Below are positions 27,801 to 34,720 of a stretch of DNA of 34,720 nt, piece by piece (position 1 is the stretch's first letter; every line of letters starts with the position of its first letter). The notes beneath the pieces are model-generated. The model worked only from the letters and a program-made list of their open reading frames with translations, was not told the origin of the DNA and ran no database searches. A program made the position numbers and the translations under genes. The stretch is from NCBI GenBank assembly GCA_016710645.1, contig JADJVI010000036.1, positions 1-34,720 on the forward strand, read 5' to 3'. Origin of the DNA: Actinomycetales bacterium. GTDB taxonomy: Bacteria > Actinomycetota > Actinomycetes > Actinomycetales > Dermatophilaceae.

Positions 27801-28115
27801 ATGCCAGTCACGACCATCGCGGGTCGCGAGATCGACGTCGACGCCGAGGGCTTCCTCACCAAGCCCGAGCAGTGGGACGAGGCGCTCGCCGAGACCTTGG
27901 CCGCCAACATCGGCATCACTCTCACCGACGCACACTGGGTGCCAATCCACTTCCTGCGCAAGGACTTCGAGACTCAGAAGGAGACCGCAACGCTGCGCCG
28001 GGTCTCGACGGTGGGCGGCATACCGGTCAAGGAGCTTTTCGCGCTCTTCCCCGGCAAGCCGGCCAAGAAGATGTCCTACATCGCCGGGCTGCAGAAGCCC
28101 AAGGGTTGCGTCTGA
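27801..28115 (+). CDS. TusE/DsrC-family sulfur-transfer protein
   Basis: 104 residues, the family length, behind AAGGAG. Family motifs: GREIDVDAEGFLTKPEQWDEALAETLA, LTDAHWVPIHFLRKDF and a C-terminal arm ending PKGCV with the invariant penultimate Cys that carries sulfur. The second Cys of true DsrC, about ten residues earlier, is absent (MSYIAGLQKPKGCV). It therefore cannot form the DsrC trisulfide and is closer to TusE-like sulfur carriers. It lies 60 bases after sqr and 75 before the DsrE-like gene. It probably takes sulfane sulfur made by SQR; the acceptor is unknown. A GGCATACC octamer forces the rare Ile codon ATA at GGIPVK. Confidence 0.92.
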   Translation: MPVTTIAGREIDVDAEGFLTKPEQWDEALAETLAANIGITLTDAHWVPIHFLRKDFETQKETATLRRVSTVGGIPVKELFALFPGKPAKKMSYIAGLQKPKGCV

Positions 28116-28190
28116 TCCTGCGTCTGATCCTGCCGCCGCCATCTCACGTGACCACAATCTGAAACCCACACTCCAAGAAGCGAGTTCGTC

Positions 28191-28712
28191 ATGAGCACCC
28201 CGATCGTCCCGTCCTTCGACGACGCCGCAGGCAGTGGCCGCAAGCTGGCCATCATCTGCTCGAAGGGCAACCTCGACATGGCCTACCCCGGCCTCATCCT
28301 CGCCAACGCGGCCCTGGGCGAAGGTGTCGAGACCCACCTGTTCTTCACCTTCTGGGGCTTCGACATCATCAACAAGGCGACGATGGGCGATCTCAAGTTC
28401 ACCTTCGTCGGCAACACCGCGATGCACATGCCCGGCCACAACAGCGGCATCCACCACATGCTCGGGGCGCTGCCCGGAGCGACCGCCGGCGCCACCGCGA
28501 TGATGAAGAAGATGATCGCCGACCTCGACGTGCCCGAGGTGCCGGAGTTCCTCGAGTTGCTCACGGCGTCCGGCTGCCACATGTGGGCTTGTCGGATGTC
28601 GGCGGACATGAACAAGCTCACCGAGGACGACCTCTACGACGGCGTCGAGGCGATCATCAGCGCGAGTGACTTCATCGAGATCACCGACGGCGCCCAGTTG
28701 CTGTTCATCTGA
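28191..28712 (+). CDS. DsrE2-like sulfur carrier (DsrE/DsrF/DrsH family)
   Basis: 173 residues. The N-terminal strand KLAIICSKGNLDMAYPGLILANAALGEG and the motif THLFFTFWGFDIIN are typical of the DsrE2 group. The conserved cysteine region is ASGCHMWACRMSADM, where the two Cys should bind persulfide sulfur. A hydrophobic segment near LGALPGATAGATAMM matches the membrane-associating region of DsrE2 proteins. It is last in the sqr operon. It likely moves sulfur from SQR product to or from the TusE-like protein; no tusA or rhodanese gene is visible here. A hairpin follows within 165 bases. Confidence 0.92.
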   Translation: MSTPIVPSFDDAAGSGRKLAIICSKGNLDMAYPGLILANAALGEGVETHLFFTFWGFDIINKATMGDLKFTFVGNTAMHMPGHNSGIHHMLGALPGATAGATAMMKKMIADLDVPEVPEFLELLTASGCHMWACRMSADMNKLTEDDLYDGVEAIISASDFIEITDGAQLLFI

Positions 28713-28876
28713 GTCCGTCCGAGCGGCGGGCCGCCCCGTTCGCACCCTCGGTCGTGACATTCTGACGGGCAATGTTCACCTGAGATCTGCCTTGGTCTCA
28801 TCTCCCCCCGATACATGTGGGTCGAGCGCCTGTACGGCGGCGGCGGTGGTCAACCCCATCCGTTCAAGCAGACGCT

Positions 28877-28913
28877 GAAAGGGTCCCGGTCTCACCGCAA
28901 CCGGGACCCTTTC
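28877..28913. terminator. Bidirectional hairpin after the sulfur operon
   Basis: GAAAGGGTCCCGGT pairs perfectly (14 bp) with ACCGGGACCCTTTC around a 9-base loop. The TTTC end gives a short T-run on the plus strand. It separates the sqr operon from the convergent PEP-synthase-like genes. The rest of 28713-28954 shows only one GTATGCCG octamer at about 28915. Confidence 0.88.
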
Positions 28914-28954
28914 GTATGCCGTGCAACTCACCAATCGCTTTGCGTCAGAACAGC

Positions 28955-29794
28955 TTACGGCGCGGGAAGGGTAGTGATCGGGCGGGCTTGGACGACCCAG
29001 AGCTGCCCTCTGGAGTCGAAGGCCCACTCGACGTCTGCGGCGGCCCCGATCGCGACTTCGGAGCGCAGGGTGAGGTCGACGACGCGGGCGACCTGGGCCG
29101 CACTGAGCACCGGCACCTGACCGGAACCCCCGTCCACGCGGGCGATCTGGGTGACCCCGGCGTCGGTCACCGATGCAAGCTCACGCTGGCGAGGTGCCCG
29201 TGCCAGGAGGACAACGCGGGTATGCCGTTGCACGACAACGTGTTCGGGCACCACCCGTCCGTCGGTGAGCAGGACACCGAGCCCATGGACGGCTTCGATG
29301 ACGATCCGATCGCGCGCGCCGGTGACCGGGTGAGCGGAGAAGCTCACTCCCGCCGCGATGGCTCTCACCATGGCCTGGACGAGCACGGGGAACTGTCCGG
29401 GCGGCCGCTCGGCACCGGCACCGGCACCGGCACCGGCACCGGCACCCAGGTTCGCTTCGGCCGCGACGATGCGCTCCACTGCCGCGGCGACGGCATCCGC
29501 GCCCCGCACACCGAGCTCGGTGGGCAACAGACCGGCAGCCGATCGGGTGGCGCCGTCCTCGACGGGTGAGCTACTCCGCACGGCCACCAGTGGATCGTGG
29601 GTGTCGCAGCGGTGAGCGAGCACGGCGTACCCATCCCGGGCTCCCTCAGGAGTCCAGGTGACGAAGCCGGTCGGTACCGGCAGTCCGGCCGCGACAAGGG
29701 CCGCCAGCCCGGCAGCCTTGCCTCCGACCAGACCCACGGGCGCCTCGGCCAGGTCGTCAAGCCAGCGGACCGGTCCGCGATCGGACCGCGTCAC
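28955..29794 (-). CDS. ATP-grasp subunit of a split PEP-synthase-like phosphotransferase
   Basis: 279 residues from GTG 29794, which overlaps the stop of the upstream gene (GTGA). It equals the N-terminal nucleotide-binding part of PEP synthase: VGGKAAGLAALVAAGLPVPTGF, AVRSSSPVEDGATRSAAGL, VLVQAMVRAIAAGVSFSAHPVTG, IEAVHGLGVLLTDGRVVPEH and the closing WVVQARPIT. Such subunits use ATP to load a His on a partner. The partner is the gene immediately upstream. Known two- or three-protein enzymes of this type are phenylphosphate synthase (anaerobic phenol use) and CreH/CreI of Corynebacterium glutamicum (4-cresol phosphorylation). Rifampin phosphotransferase has the same parts fused. Substrate assignment here rests on context. 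A (GGCACC)6 tract inserts a Gly/Ala run. Confidence 0.85.
   Translation of the reverse strand: MTRSDRGPVRWLDDLAEAPVGLVGGKAAGLAALVAAGLPVPTGFVTWTPEGARDGYAVLAHRCDTHDPLVAVRSSSPVEDGATRSAAGLLPTELGVRGADAVAAAVERIVAAEANLGAGAGAGAGAGAERPPGQFPVLVQAMVRAIAAGVSFSAHPVTGARDRIVIEAVHGLGVLLTDGRVVPEHVVVQRHTRVVLLARAPRQRELASVTDAGVTQIARVDGGSGQVPVLSAAQVARVVDLTLRSEVAIGAAADVEWAFDSRGQLWVVQARPITTLPAP
29411..29446. repeat. Hexanucleotide repeat (GGCACC)6
   Basis: Six perfect units encode an alternating Gly/Ala stretch on the minus strand, in a surface loop of the ATP-grasp subunit. Unit length keeps the frame, so length variation is tolerated. Confidence 0.95.
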
Positions 29795-31500
29795 GGCATA
29801 CCTCCCGAGTCCTCGTCCACAGCCGACGCACGCTCGAGAACCCTCACCACGCCGAGGTCACCGTCGACGAGGAGCAGGTCGCCGGTGCGGATCAAGGCTG
29901 TCGCATCCAGCACGGCGCACACACATGGGGGGCCATATTCGCGGCTGACGATGGCCGCATGGGTGAGCATCCCGCCGGCGTCGCACACGGCGGCCGCGAC
30001 CCGGTCGAAGGCCGGCGTCCAACTCGGCGAGGTTGCTTCGCAGACCAGCACCTCACCGCGCTCCAGCTGGTCGATGTCGTCGGCCGAGGCCAACACCCGC
30101 GCGCGACCTCGGGCGAGGCCAGGCGAGACGCCCATGCCCTCCAGCTCGGGCAGCCGGGGCCGCCGAGACCATGCCGGGTGGTCGGGTCGAGGGCCGATGG
30201 CATCCACCTGGCCGTCGGGTGAGGGACGTGCGTCCGGGGTGCCGAGGATCTGGCGCAGCACGATGTCGCCGCCATCACCGGGCGCCCCGAGGTGCCCAGG
30301 CAGGTCGTGACGGCGCTCCCGCCAGGACTCGACGACGGCCCGCCGCTGCTCGATGAGCGCCCCCACGGCTGCGCTCGGCACATCGCCGGCGAGCAGGCCC
30401 AGTAGTTCGCTCTCGTGCAGATAGAGCGCGTCCTCGGCTGCCGGAAGCCCCAGATGACGGCCCGCCGCGAGCGCCACGGCCCGCAACGGCAGGTGGGCGC
30501 GCAGGTCGATGAGGACGTTGTGCTCCTCGTTCCACCAGGCAGCCGGCGCCTGTGCGGCGATATCCAGCCAGTCCTGGACGCGCGCGGCCGCAGCGGCGTC
30601 AAACCGGTCGCGCAGAGGCACGGGCGGCCTGGCCGGGCGCGCCGTACTCGGACCGGCCACGAGCGCGGCGCGCACCAATCCCAAAGGGATGGAAGGGGAT
30701 TCGTGCCAGGACGGCGAGTCGAGGTCACCGACCGCGGCACTGCGCTGCCCGTATGCCGTGTCGAACTCCGCGAACCGCTCCAGCCACCGCTGCGCGCGGG
30801 GTTCGGCCTGCAGGCGGTGCAGGAGTTGCCCGCTCGGGGAGTGCAGGAAGATCGACTCCAGCCCCTCGGTCGCGGCGAAGGCGGCGAGATCGGCCAGCGC
30901 TCGGTCGGTGCGGGCGATGGTGTGGTCGGGCACCTCGATGAGCGCCGACGCCTCCAGCGCCGAGATCCCCTCGGCCGCCATCCCGGCGAGAACCCATTCG
31001 TGGACAGCGAAGACCGGATACATCACGGCGAAGTGCAACCGCCAGGCCCGCGAACACACCGCCCGGGCCTGCCGCCACGCATCCAGCAGCCCGCCGGCGT
31101 CGAGGTCGGCCAGGGGCAGCGCGTCGAGGGCGGCCAGCTGGTCGTGCAGCTCCGCGGAGAGTTCGCTCCAGAGCGCGCGGAACCGCACGGCATACGCAGC
31201 CGGATCGCCGCCCGGGACAAGCGGATTCACACCGAAGCCAGCCGCGGGTATGCCAGACGTGCCCCCTCCCGGAGGACCCGCCTCCCCGCCTGGTATGCCG
31301 TCCGCTGCCGGACCGAGGTAAACGTGGCACCCGACCAGCCGGGCCACCAGCCCACCGTCGACACCGAGCGCTGCGGCTGCCGTCCGGCTGCCCGCAGTGA
31401 TGTCGTCGATGACGGTGAGCCCGAGCGGCACGACGCCCCTGGGCTGGTGGAAGTCCAGCCGCCAGGGGCGGTCGAGGTCGGCGGACGCGAGCGGGCGCAC
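29791..31500 (-). CDS. Phosphohistidine (mobile) domain subunit of a split PEP-synthase-like phosphotransferase
   Basis: 569 residues from GTG 31500. The C-terminal 90 residues are a PEP-utilising swivelling domain: GEVLVCEATSPSWTPAFDRVAAAVCDAGG, then MLTHAAIVSREYG with the phospho-accepting His (about 514). The long N-terminal part (about 1-420, mostly helical) should hold the acceptor-substrate site. This layout resembles subunit 1 of phenylphosphate synthase and its aerobic counterpart for cresol. It is downstream of the meta-cleavage dehydrogenase (87-bp gap) and four bases overlapped with the ATP-grasp gene. The frame is open, without any start codon, all the way back to the dehydrogenase stop (29 codons reading PSFPALPWPGRTDRYA before GTG), so the N-terminus is uncertain. 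An antibiotic-phosphorylating role is an alternative. Confidence 0.82.
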   Translation of the reverse strand: MRPLASADLDRPWRLDFHQPRGVVPLGLTVIDDITAGSRTAAAALGVDGGLVARLVGCHVYLGPAADGIPGGEAGPPGGGTSGIPAAGFGVNPLVPGGDPAAYAVRFRALWSELSAELHDQLAALDALPLADLDAGGLLDAWRQARAVCSRAWRLHFAVMYPVFAVHEWVLAGMAAEGISALEASALIEVPDHTIARTDRALADLAAFAATEGLESIFLHSPSGQLLHRLQAEPRAQRWLERFAEFDTAYGQRSAAVGDLDSPSWHESPSIPLGLVRAALVAGPSTARPARPPVPLRDRFDAAAAARVQDWLDIAAQAPAAWWNEEHNVLIDLRAHLPLRAVALAAGRHLGLPAAEDALYLHESELLGLLAGDVPSAAVGALIEQRRAVVESWRERRHDLPGHLGAPGDGGDIVLRQILGTPDARPSPDGQVDAIGPRPDHPAWSRRPRLPELEGMGVSPGLARGRARVLASADDIDQLERGEVLVCEATSPSWTPAFDRVAAAVCDAGGMLTHAAIVSREYGPPCVCAVLDATALIRTGDLLLVDGDLGVVRVLERASAVDEDSGGMP

Positions 31501-31587
31501 GGCATACCGGTCCGTCCTTCCCGGCCACGGGAGCGCCGGGAAGGAGGGCTGGTCGATGAACTGCTGCGCCTGCGAGGTCGTGAGTGA

Positions 31588-33036
31588 TCAGCCCTTGCGG
31601 TCGATCTGCATGACGACGGCCTTGGGTTCGGTGAAGAACTCGCGGCTGAAGTTGCCGCCCTCGCGGCCGACGCCGGAGTCGCCGACCCCGCCGAAGGGAG
31701 TGCGCAGATCGCGGATGAAGAAGCAGTTGACCCAGACCGTGCCGGCCCGCAGGCGCGAGGCGACTCGGTGGGCGCGCGACAGGTTTTCGGTGAAGAGCAT
31801 CGCGTTGAGGCCGTAGCGGGTGTCGTTGGCCAGGTGCACGACCTCGTCCTCGGTGCTGAACCGGTTGACGACGCAGACCGGGCCGAAGATCTCCTCGCAG
31901 TAGGGCGCGGCGTCCAGCGGGAGCCCGTCGATAATCGTCGGGCGCACCACCCAGGAACCGTCCTCAACGACGCCGCCGGTGTGGATCCGGCCGCCGAGCG
32001 CGCGGGCGCTCTCGACATAGGAGACGACCTTCTCGAAGTGCCGGCGGCTGGCCAGCGCAGAGAAGCGGGTTGCCGGGTCGAACGGGTCACCGATGGTGAG
32101 CGCCTCGGCCGCCGAGACGAACCGGGCCATGAAGTCGTCGTAGATCTCGTCCTGGACGAACAACCGCGAGCCGGCGAGGCAGATCTGGCCGGCGTTGCGG
32201 AAGATCGCCTCCACCGCCCAGTAGACGGCGTTGTCGAGGTCGGCGTCGGCGAAGACCAGGTTGGCGCCCTTGCCGCCGAGCTCCAGCGACACCGGAGCCA
32301 AGTGCGTTGCGGCAGAGGCCATCACGAGCTTGCCGGTCTGCGACGAGCCGGTGAAGGTCACCCGGTCGACCCGATCGTCGCCGGTGATCGAGGACCCCGC
32401 GGGGGCGCCGTGCCCGTTGAGCACATTGAGCACGCCAGGCGGGAAGCCGGCCTCGACGGCCAGCCGGCCGAGGTAGGTCACCGACGCGGGGGTGTCCTCG
32501 CTCGGCTTGATGATGCAGGTGTTGCCCCAGGCGATCGCGGGAGCGATCTTCCACGAGGCCATCATGAGCGGGAAGTTCCACGGGCTGATCGCCGCGACGA
32601 CGCCCGCCGGCCCGAACTCGCTGTAGCAGTGGTGCCCCGAGTCCATCGGGTAAACCTCGCCGCAGTGGTCGCGCTGGTGGTCGGCGAAGAACCGGAAATT
32701 CCACACCGAGCGAGCCACATCATGCTTGGCCTGCTCGAACGGCTTGCCCATGTTGGTCGAGTCCAGCCGGGCGATCTCCGCGGTGCGGGCCTCCATGAGG
32801 TCGGCCAGCTTGTGGATCGCCTTGGCGCGCTCGTTACGCCCCATCCGCGGCCACGGTCCCTCGTCGAACGCCTTCCGCGCGCTCGTCACGGCCCGGTCGG
32901 CGTCCGCGGCTGAGCCCTCGGCAGCCTGCGCCCAGATCTCGCGGGTCCACGGGTTCCAGACGTCGAACCGCCCGCCGTCGAGCGACTCGACCTCCTCGTT
33001 GTCGATGATGTGGCCGAAGAACTGCAGGTCGCTCAT
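31588..33036 (-). CDS. 2-hydroxymuconic semialdehyde dehydrogenase
   Basis: Aldehyde dehydrogenase superfamily, 482 residues, the usual length. NAD-dependent oxidation of the ring-cleavage product of catechol to 4-oxalocrotonate. Landmarks: ISPWNFPLMMASWKIAPA, TFTGSSQTGKLV, SLELGGKGANLVF with catalytic Glu, and FRNAGQICLAGSRLFV with catalytic Cys, followed by EEIFGPVCVVNRF. The N-terminus DLQFFGHIIDNEEV and the overall wording match the AmnC/XylG group rather than betaine or general aldehyde dehydrogenases. It overlaps the tautomerase stop by four bases (ATGA), so the two are translationally coupled. Exact aldehyde preference is inferred from the neighbours. Confidence 0.92.
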   Translation of the reverse strand: MSDLQFFGHIIDNEEVESLDGGRFDVWNPWTREIWAQAAEGSAADADRAVTSARKAFDEGPWPRMGRNERAKAIHKLADLMEARTAEIARLDSTNMGKPFEQAKHDVARSVWNFRFFADHQRDHCGEVYPMDSGHHCYSEFGPAGVVAAISPWNFPLMMASWKIAPAIAWGNTCIIKPSEDTPASVTYLGRLAVEAGFPPGVLNVLNGHGAPAGSSITGDDRVDRVTFTGSSQTGKLVMASAATHLAPVSLELGGKGANLVFADADLDNAVYWAVEAIFRNAGQICLAGSRLFVQDEIYDDFMARFVSAAEALTIGDPFDPATRFSALASRRHFEKVVSYVESARALGGRIHTGGVVEDGSWVVRPTIIDGLPLDAAPYCEEIFGPVCVVNRFSTEDEVVHLANDTRYGLNAMLFTENLSRAHRVASRLRAGTVWVNCFFIRDLRTPFGGVGDSGVGREGGNFSREFFTEPKAVVMQIDRKG

Positions 33037-33359
33037 GCGCGCGGCTCCTGTTCGTGGGTGGTTGCCTCGACGGCACGGTCCGGTATGCCGTCCGGCCGGC
33101 TCGCGTCGTCGGCTGCGGCGGCGGGGCCGGCTGGGTCACTGGCCGACCCATCGGCCACAGGCGCACTCACGGCGGCGCGCTCGGCCAAGGTGACGTCACC
33201 GGCGGCGAAGTGTGTGGGCGGCACCTCGTGCAGGACCACTCGCACGTTCTCTCGCGGCGCGGCGCCCGAGCGTTCGACGGCGAGGGTGACCTCGTGGATG
33301 AGGGCACGCAGGACCTCGGGGGTGCGGCCCTCGGCGAGCGTGATCGAGACGAACGGCAT
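33033..33359 (-). CDS. 4-oxalocrotonate tautomerase with C-terminal extension
   Basis: The ATG at 33359 gives MPFVSITLAEGRTPEVLRALIHEVTLAVERSG; after Met removal Pro1 is the catalytic base, and an Arg (EGR, position about 11) is present as in the family. The tautomerase core ends at about residue 62 (VVLHEVPPTHFAAGD). A further 45 residues, Ala/Pro/Asp-rich and apparently disordered, are unusual for this 62-residue family. The product interconverts 4-oxalocrotonate enol and keto forms. It is five bases after the decarboxylase stop and overlaps the dehydrogenase by four. The start codon and Pro codon lie inside a GTATGCCG octamer. A longer frame to 33479 exists but does not fit the Pro1 rule. 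Confidence 0.9.
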   Translation of the reverse strand: MPFVSITLAEGRTPEVLRALIHEVTLAVERSGAAPRENVRVVLHEVPPTHFAAGDVTLAERAAVSAPVADGSASDPAGPAAAADDASRPDGIPDRAVEATTHEQEPRA

Positions 33360-33364
33360 ACGAA

Positions 33365-34216
33365 TCACTGCCCCTTGTCGGAGGAGGCTGCGGAAGCGGC
33401 GGGGGCAGCGGGCTCGGCGGACGCAACCGGGGCTGCGCCGCCGTTGAGGTAGACCGACCCGAGCGAGGTGAAGTGACACGCGATCGACGCACCGGGCGGG
33501 GCGAAGACCGCGTCAGTCATCCCGCCGGTGAGGACGATCCAGCCGGCCTCGATGGCGTGCCCACGGGTGGCCAGGTCGTTGGCCGCGAGCGCGAGCGCCT
33601 CGGCCGGGTGACCCTGCACCGCCGCGCCGGTGGCCGAGTCGACGATGGCACCGTCGACCTCGACGAGCACGGCTTCGCCGGCGAGGTCGAGGTCAGTCGG
33701 CGGGATCGACACCGGGCCGGCGACGAAAGCGCCCGAGCTGGCGTTGTCGGCGACGACGTCACCGGCGGTGAACTTGAAGTCGCGATAGCGGCTGTCGATG
33801 ACCTCGGCCCCGGCCAGCACCACGTCGACGGCGGCGAGCGCGGTCGCGGCGCTCACCCCCGGGCCCTCCAGCCGGTCGCGCATGACGAAGACGATCTCCG
33901 GCTCGACGCGCGGGTGGATGAGCTGGTCCTGCGGGATCGGGTCACCGGCGGGCAGCAGCATGGCGTCGGTGAGCCACGCGACGAACGGCGTGTCGACGCC
34001 CATCCGCTGCTGCTTGGCCCGACTGGTGAGGCCCAGCTTGACCCCGATGAGCTTCTCGCCGCGCTCCAGGCGCCGCCGCAACGTCTCGTCCTGGATCCGG
34101 TAGCCGGTCGCCACGTCGAGCTCGGGCCACTCGTCGGTGAACTTCACCCGGTCGCGACGCTCGGCCTCGCAGGCCAGCAGCTCGGTGGCGACAGAGTCCT
34201 CGTCCCACGTAGTCAT
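33365..34216 (-). CDS. 4-oxalocrotonate decarboxylase (2-keto-4-pentenoate hydratase family)
   Basis: 283 residues. Decarboxylates 4-oxalocrotonate to 2-hydroxypenta-2,4-dienoate. The fold is shared with the pentadienoate hydratase. I prefer the decarboxylase because of GVKLGLTSRAKQQRMGVDTP, VEPEIVFVM (metal-binding Glu pair), AEVIDSRYRDFKF, VADNASSGAFVAG (hydratases usually have a Cys after NAS) and LTGGMTDAVFAPPG. Both enzymes work as a complex, so the hydratase should be just outside the window. An Ala/Pro/Ser tail of about 25 residues is extra. ATG 34216 overlaps the aldolase TGA by one base (TGATG), a sign of coupled translation. Confidence 0.87.
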   Translation of the reverse strand: MTTWDEDSVATELLACEAERRDRVKFTDEWPELDVATGYRIQDETLRRRLERGEKLIGVKLGLTSRAKQQRMGVDTPFVAWLTDAMLLPAGDPIPQDQLIHPRVEPEIVFVMRDRLEGPGVSAATALAAVDVVLAGAEVIDSRYRDFKFTAGDVVADNASSGAFVAGPVSIPPTDLDLAGEAVLVEVDGAIVDSATGAAVQGHPAEALALAANDLATRGHAIEAGWIVLTGGMTDAVFAPPGASIACHFTSLGSVYLNGGAAPVASAEPAAPAASAASSDKGQ

Positions 34217-34720
34217 CAGCGCACCCCCTGCCCGGCGAGGTCGCCGAGATCGCGTTCCTCGGCCAGCCGCAGCGCGACCTCGATGATCATGTCTTCCTGG
34301 CCGCCGACATAGCCCGCCTCGCCGACCTTCTGCAGGATCGCGTGCGCCGGGACGCCATAGCGTTCGGACGCCCGCTCGGCGTGCAACAGGAAGGAGGAAT
34401 AGACCCCCGCCTGGCCCTGGGTGATCGATGCCCGGTCCATGAACGGCAGCCTCGGCAGGAACGGCCGCACCACGTCCTCGGCCGCAGCGAGCACGCCACC
34501 GACGTCGACCCCGGTCTTGATGCCGAGCCGGTCGAAGGTTGCGGCGAGCACCTCGGTGGGCGAGTTACCCGCGCCCGCACCGAGCGCGCACAACGCACCG
34601 TCGATCTGCTTGGCTCCGGCGCGATAGGCGAGCACCGAGTTGGCCACGCCCATCGAGAGGTTCTGGTGGCCGTGGAAGCCGACCTGCGCCTCGCCACCGA
34701 TCTCGGCAATGAGCGCCTCG
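34216..34720 (-). CDS. 4-hydroxy-2-oxovalerate aldolase, 5' part outside window
   Basis: The visible 167 residues are the C-terminal half of the DmpG/BphI family (about 340 residues in full). GFHGHQNLSMGVANS carries the metal-binding His-x-His. IDGALCALGAGAGNSPTEVLAA and the communication-domain region ASITQGQAGVYSSFLLHAERASERYGVPAHAIL follow, ending GGQEDMIIEVALRLAEE. It splits 4-hydroxy-2-oxovalerate into pyruvate and acetaldehyde and normally forms a complex with an acylating acetaldehyde dehydrogenase, expected just upstream beyond 34720. It is first of the minus-strand genes seen here. Confidence 0.95.
   Translation of the reverse strand, partial: EALIAEIGGEAQVGFHGHQNLSMGVANSVLAYRAGAKQIDGALCALGAGAGNSPTEVLAATFDRLGIKTGVDVGGVLAAAEDVVRPFLPRLPFMDRASITQGQAGVYSSFLLHAERASERYGVPAHAILQKVGEAGYVGGQEDMIIEVALRLAEERDLGDLAGQGVR

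Noticed and set aside
33365..34216. 2-oxopent-4-enoate hydratase
   Set aside because: Motifs TSRAK, NASSGAF and LTGGMT fit the decarboxylase subfamily better; the two are close, so the rejection is moderate.

Overview
The window is very GC-rich, with GC-ending codons, frequent GTG starts and mostly leader-poor, tightly packed genes. It looks like chromosomal DNA of an actinomycete. The clpB control element is of the HspR/HAIR type, the wall-anchor motif is LAHTG (class E sortase style), and the EF-G2, CstR and NirK types are those of Actinomycetota. My best guess is Micrococcales near Intrasporangiaceae/Dermatophilaceae, from general resemblance only. I see no rRNA, tRNA, CRISPR array, phage gene or transposase.

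Layout. 1-5.2 kb: a nitrite/NO block. On the minus strand are a frame-disrupted NirK-type multicopper oxidase, an NnrS-like membrane protein and a frame-disrupted DUF2249 protein. A divergent winged-helix regulator with three cysteines looks like a Fe-S sensor. 5.2-5.4 kb: a non-coding spacer with two long perfect inverted repeats and a tandem repeat. 5.4-8.6 kb: a minus-strand run SDR - SRPBCC/TPR - pyrE - lemA. 8.7-12.9 kb, plus strand: exonuclease III, an EF-G2-like GTPase gene with a one-base frameshift, and a catechol 2,3-dioxygenase. 13-20.4 kb, minus strand: clpB under a HAIR-like operator, followed by a TPR-membrane / TPR-AAA+ / TPR-membrane cassette, a TerB-like protein and a helix-hairpin-helix lipoprotein. 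20.6-25.3 kb: a large lipoprotein convergent with a sortase-anchored adhesin-like protein. 25.5-28.7 kb: a macro-domain protein, then a sulfide/persulfide module (CstR-like repressor divergent from sqr, a tusE/dsrC-like gene and dsrE2). 28.9-34.7 kb, minus strand: the 4-oxalocrotonate branch of meta-cleavage (aldolase, decarboxylase, tautomerase, semialdehyde dehydrogenase), followed in the same run by a split PEP-synthase-like pair resembling phenylphosphate/cresylphosphate synthase.

How they may work together. The PEP-synthase-like pair could activate a phenol as its phosphate ester ahead of hydroxylation to a catechol. The catechol dioxygenase at 12 kb would open the ring and the 31-34.7 kb enzymes would degrade the product. 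The hydroxylase, hydratase and acetaldehyde dehydrogenase are not in the window. The sulfide module would detoxify sulfide and traffic sulfane sulfur under persulfide control. The NO block would reduce nitrite and sense NO, but its oxidase is not intact as read.

The whole window is peppered with about 50 copies of the octamer GTATGCCG, balanced between strands. They lie in genes, terminators and start-codon regions, and force rare codons such as ATA and TAT. This is the most pervasive unexplained signal. Frame disruptions sit in or near short homopolymers and may be sequencing errors.
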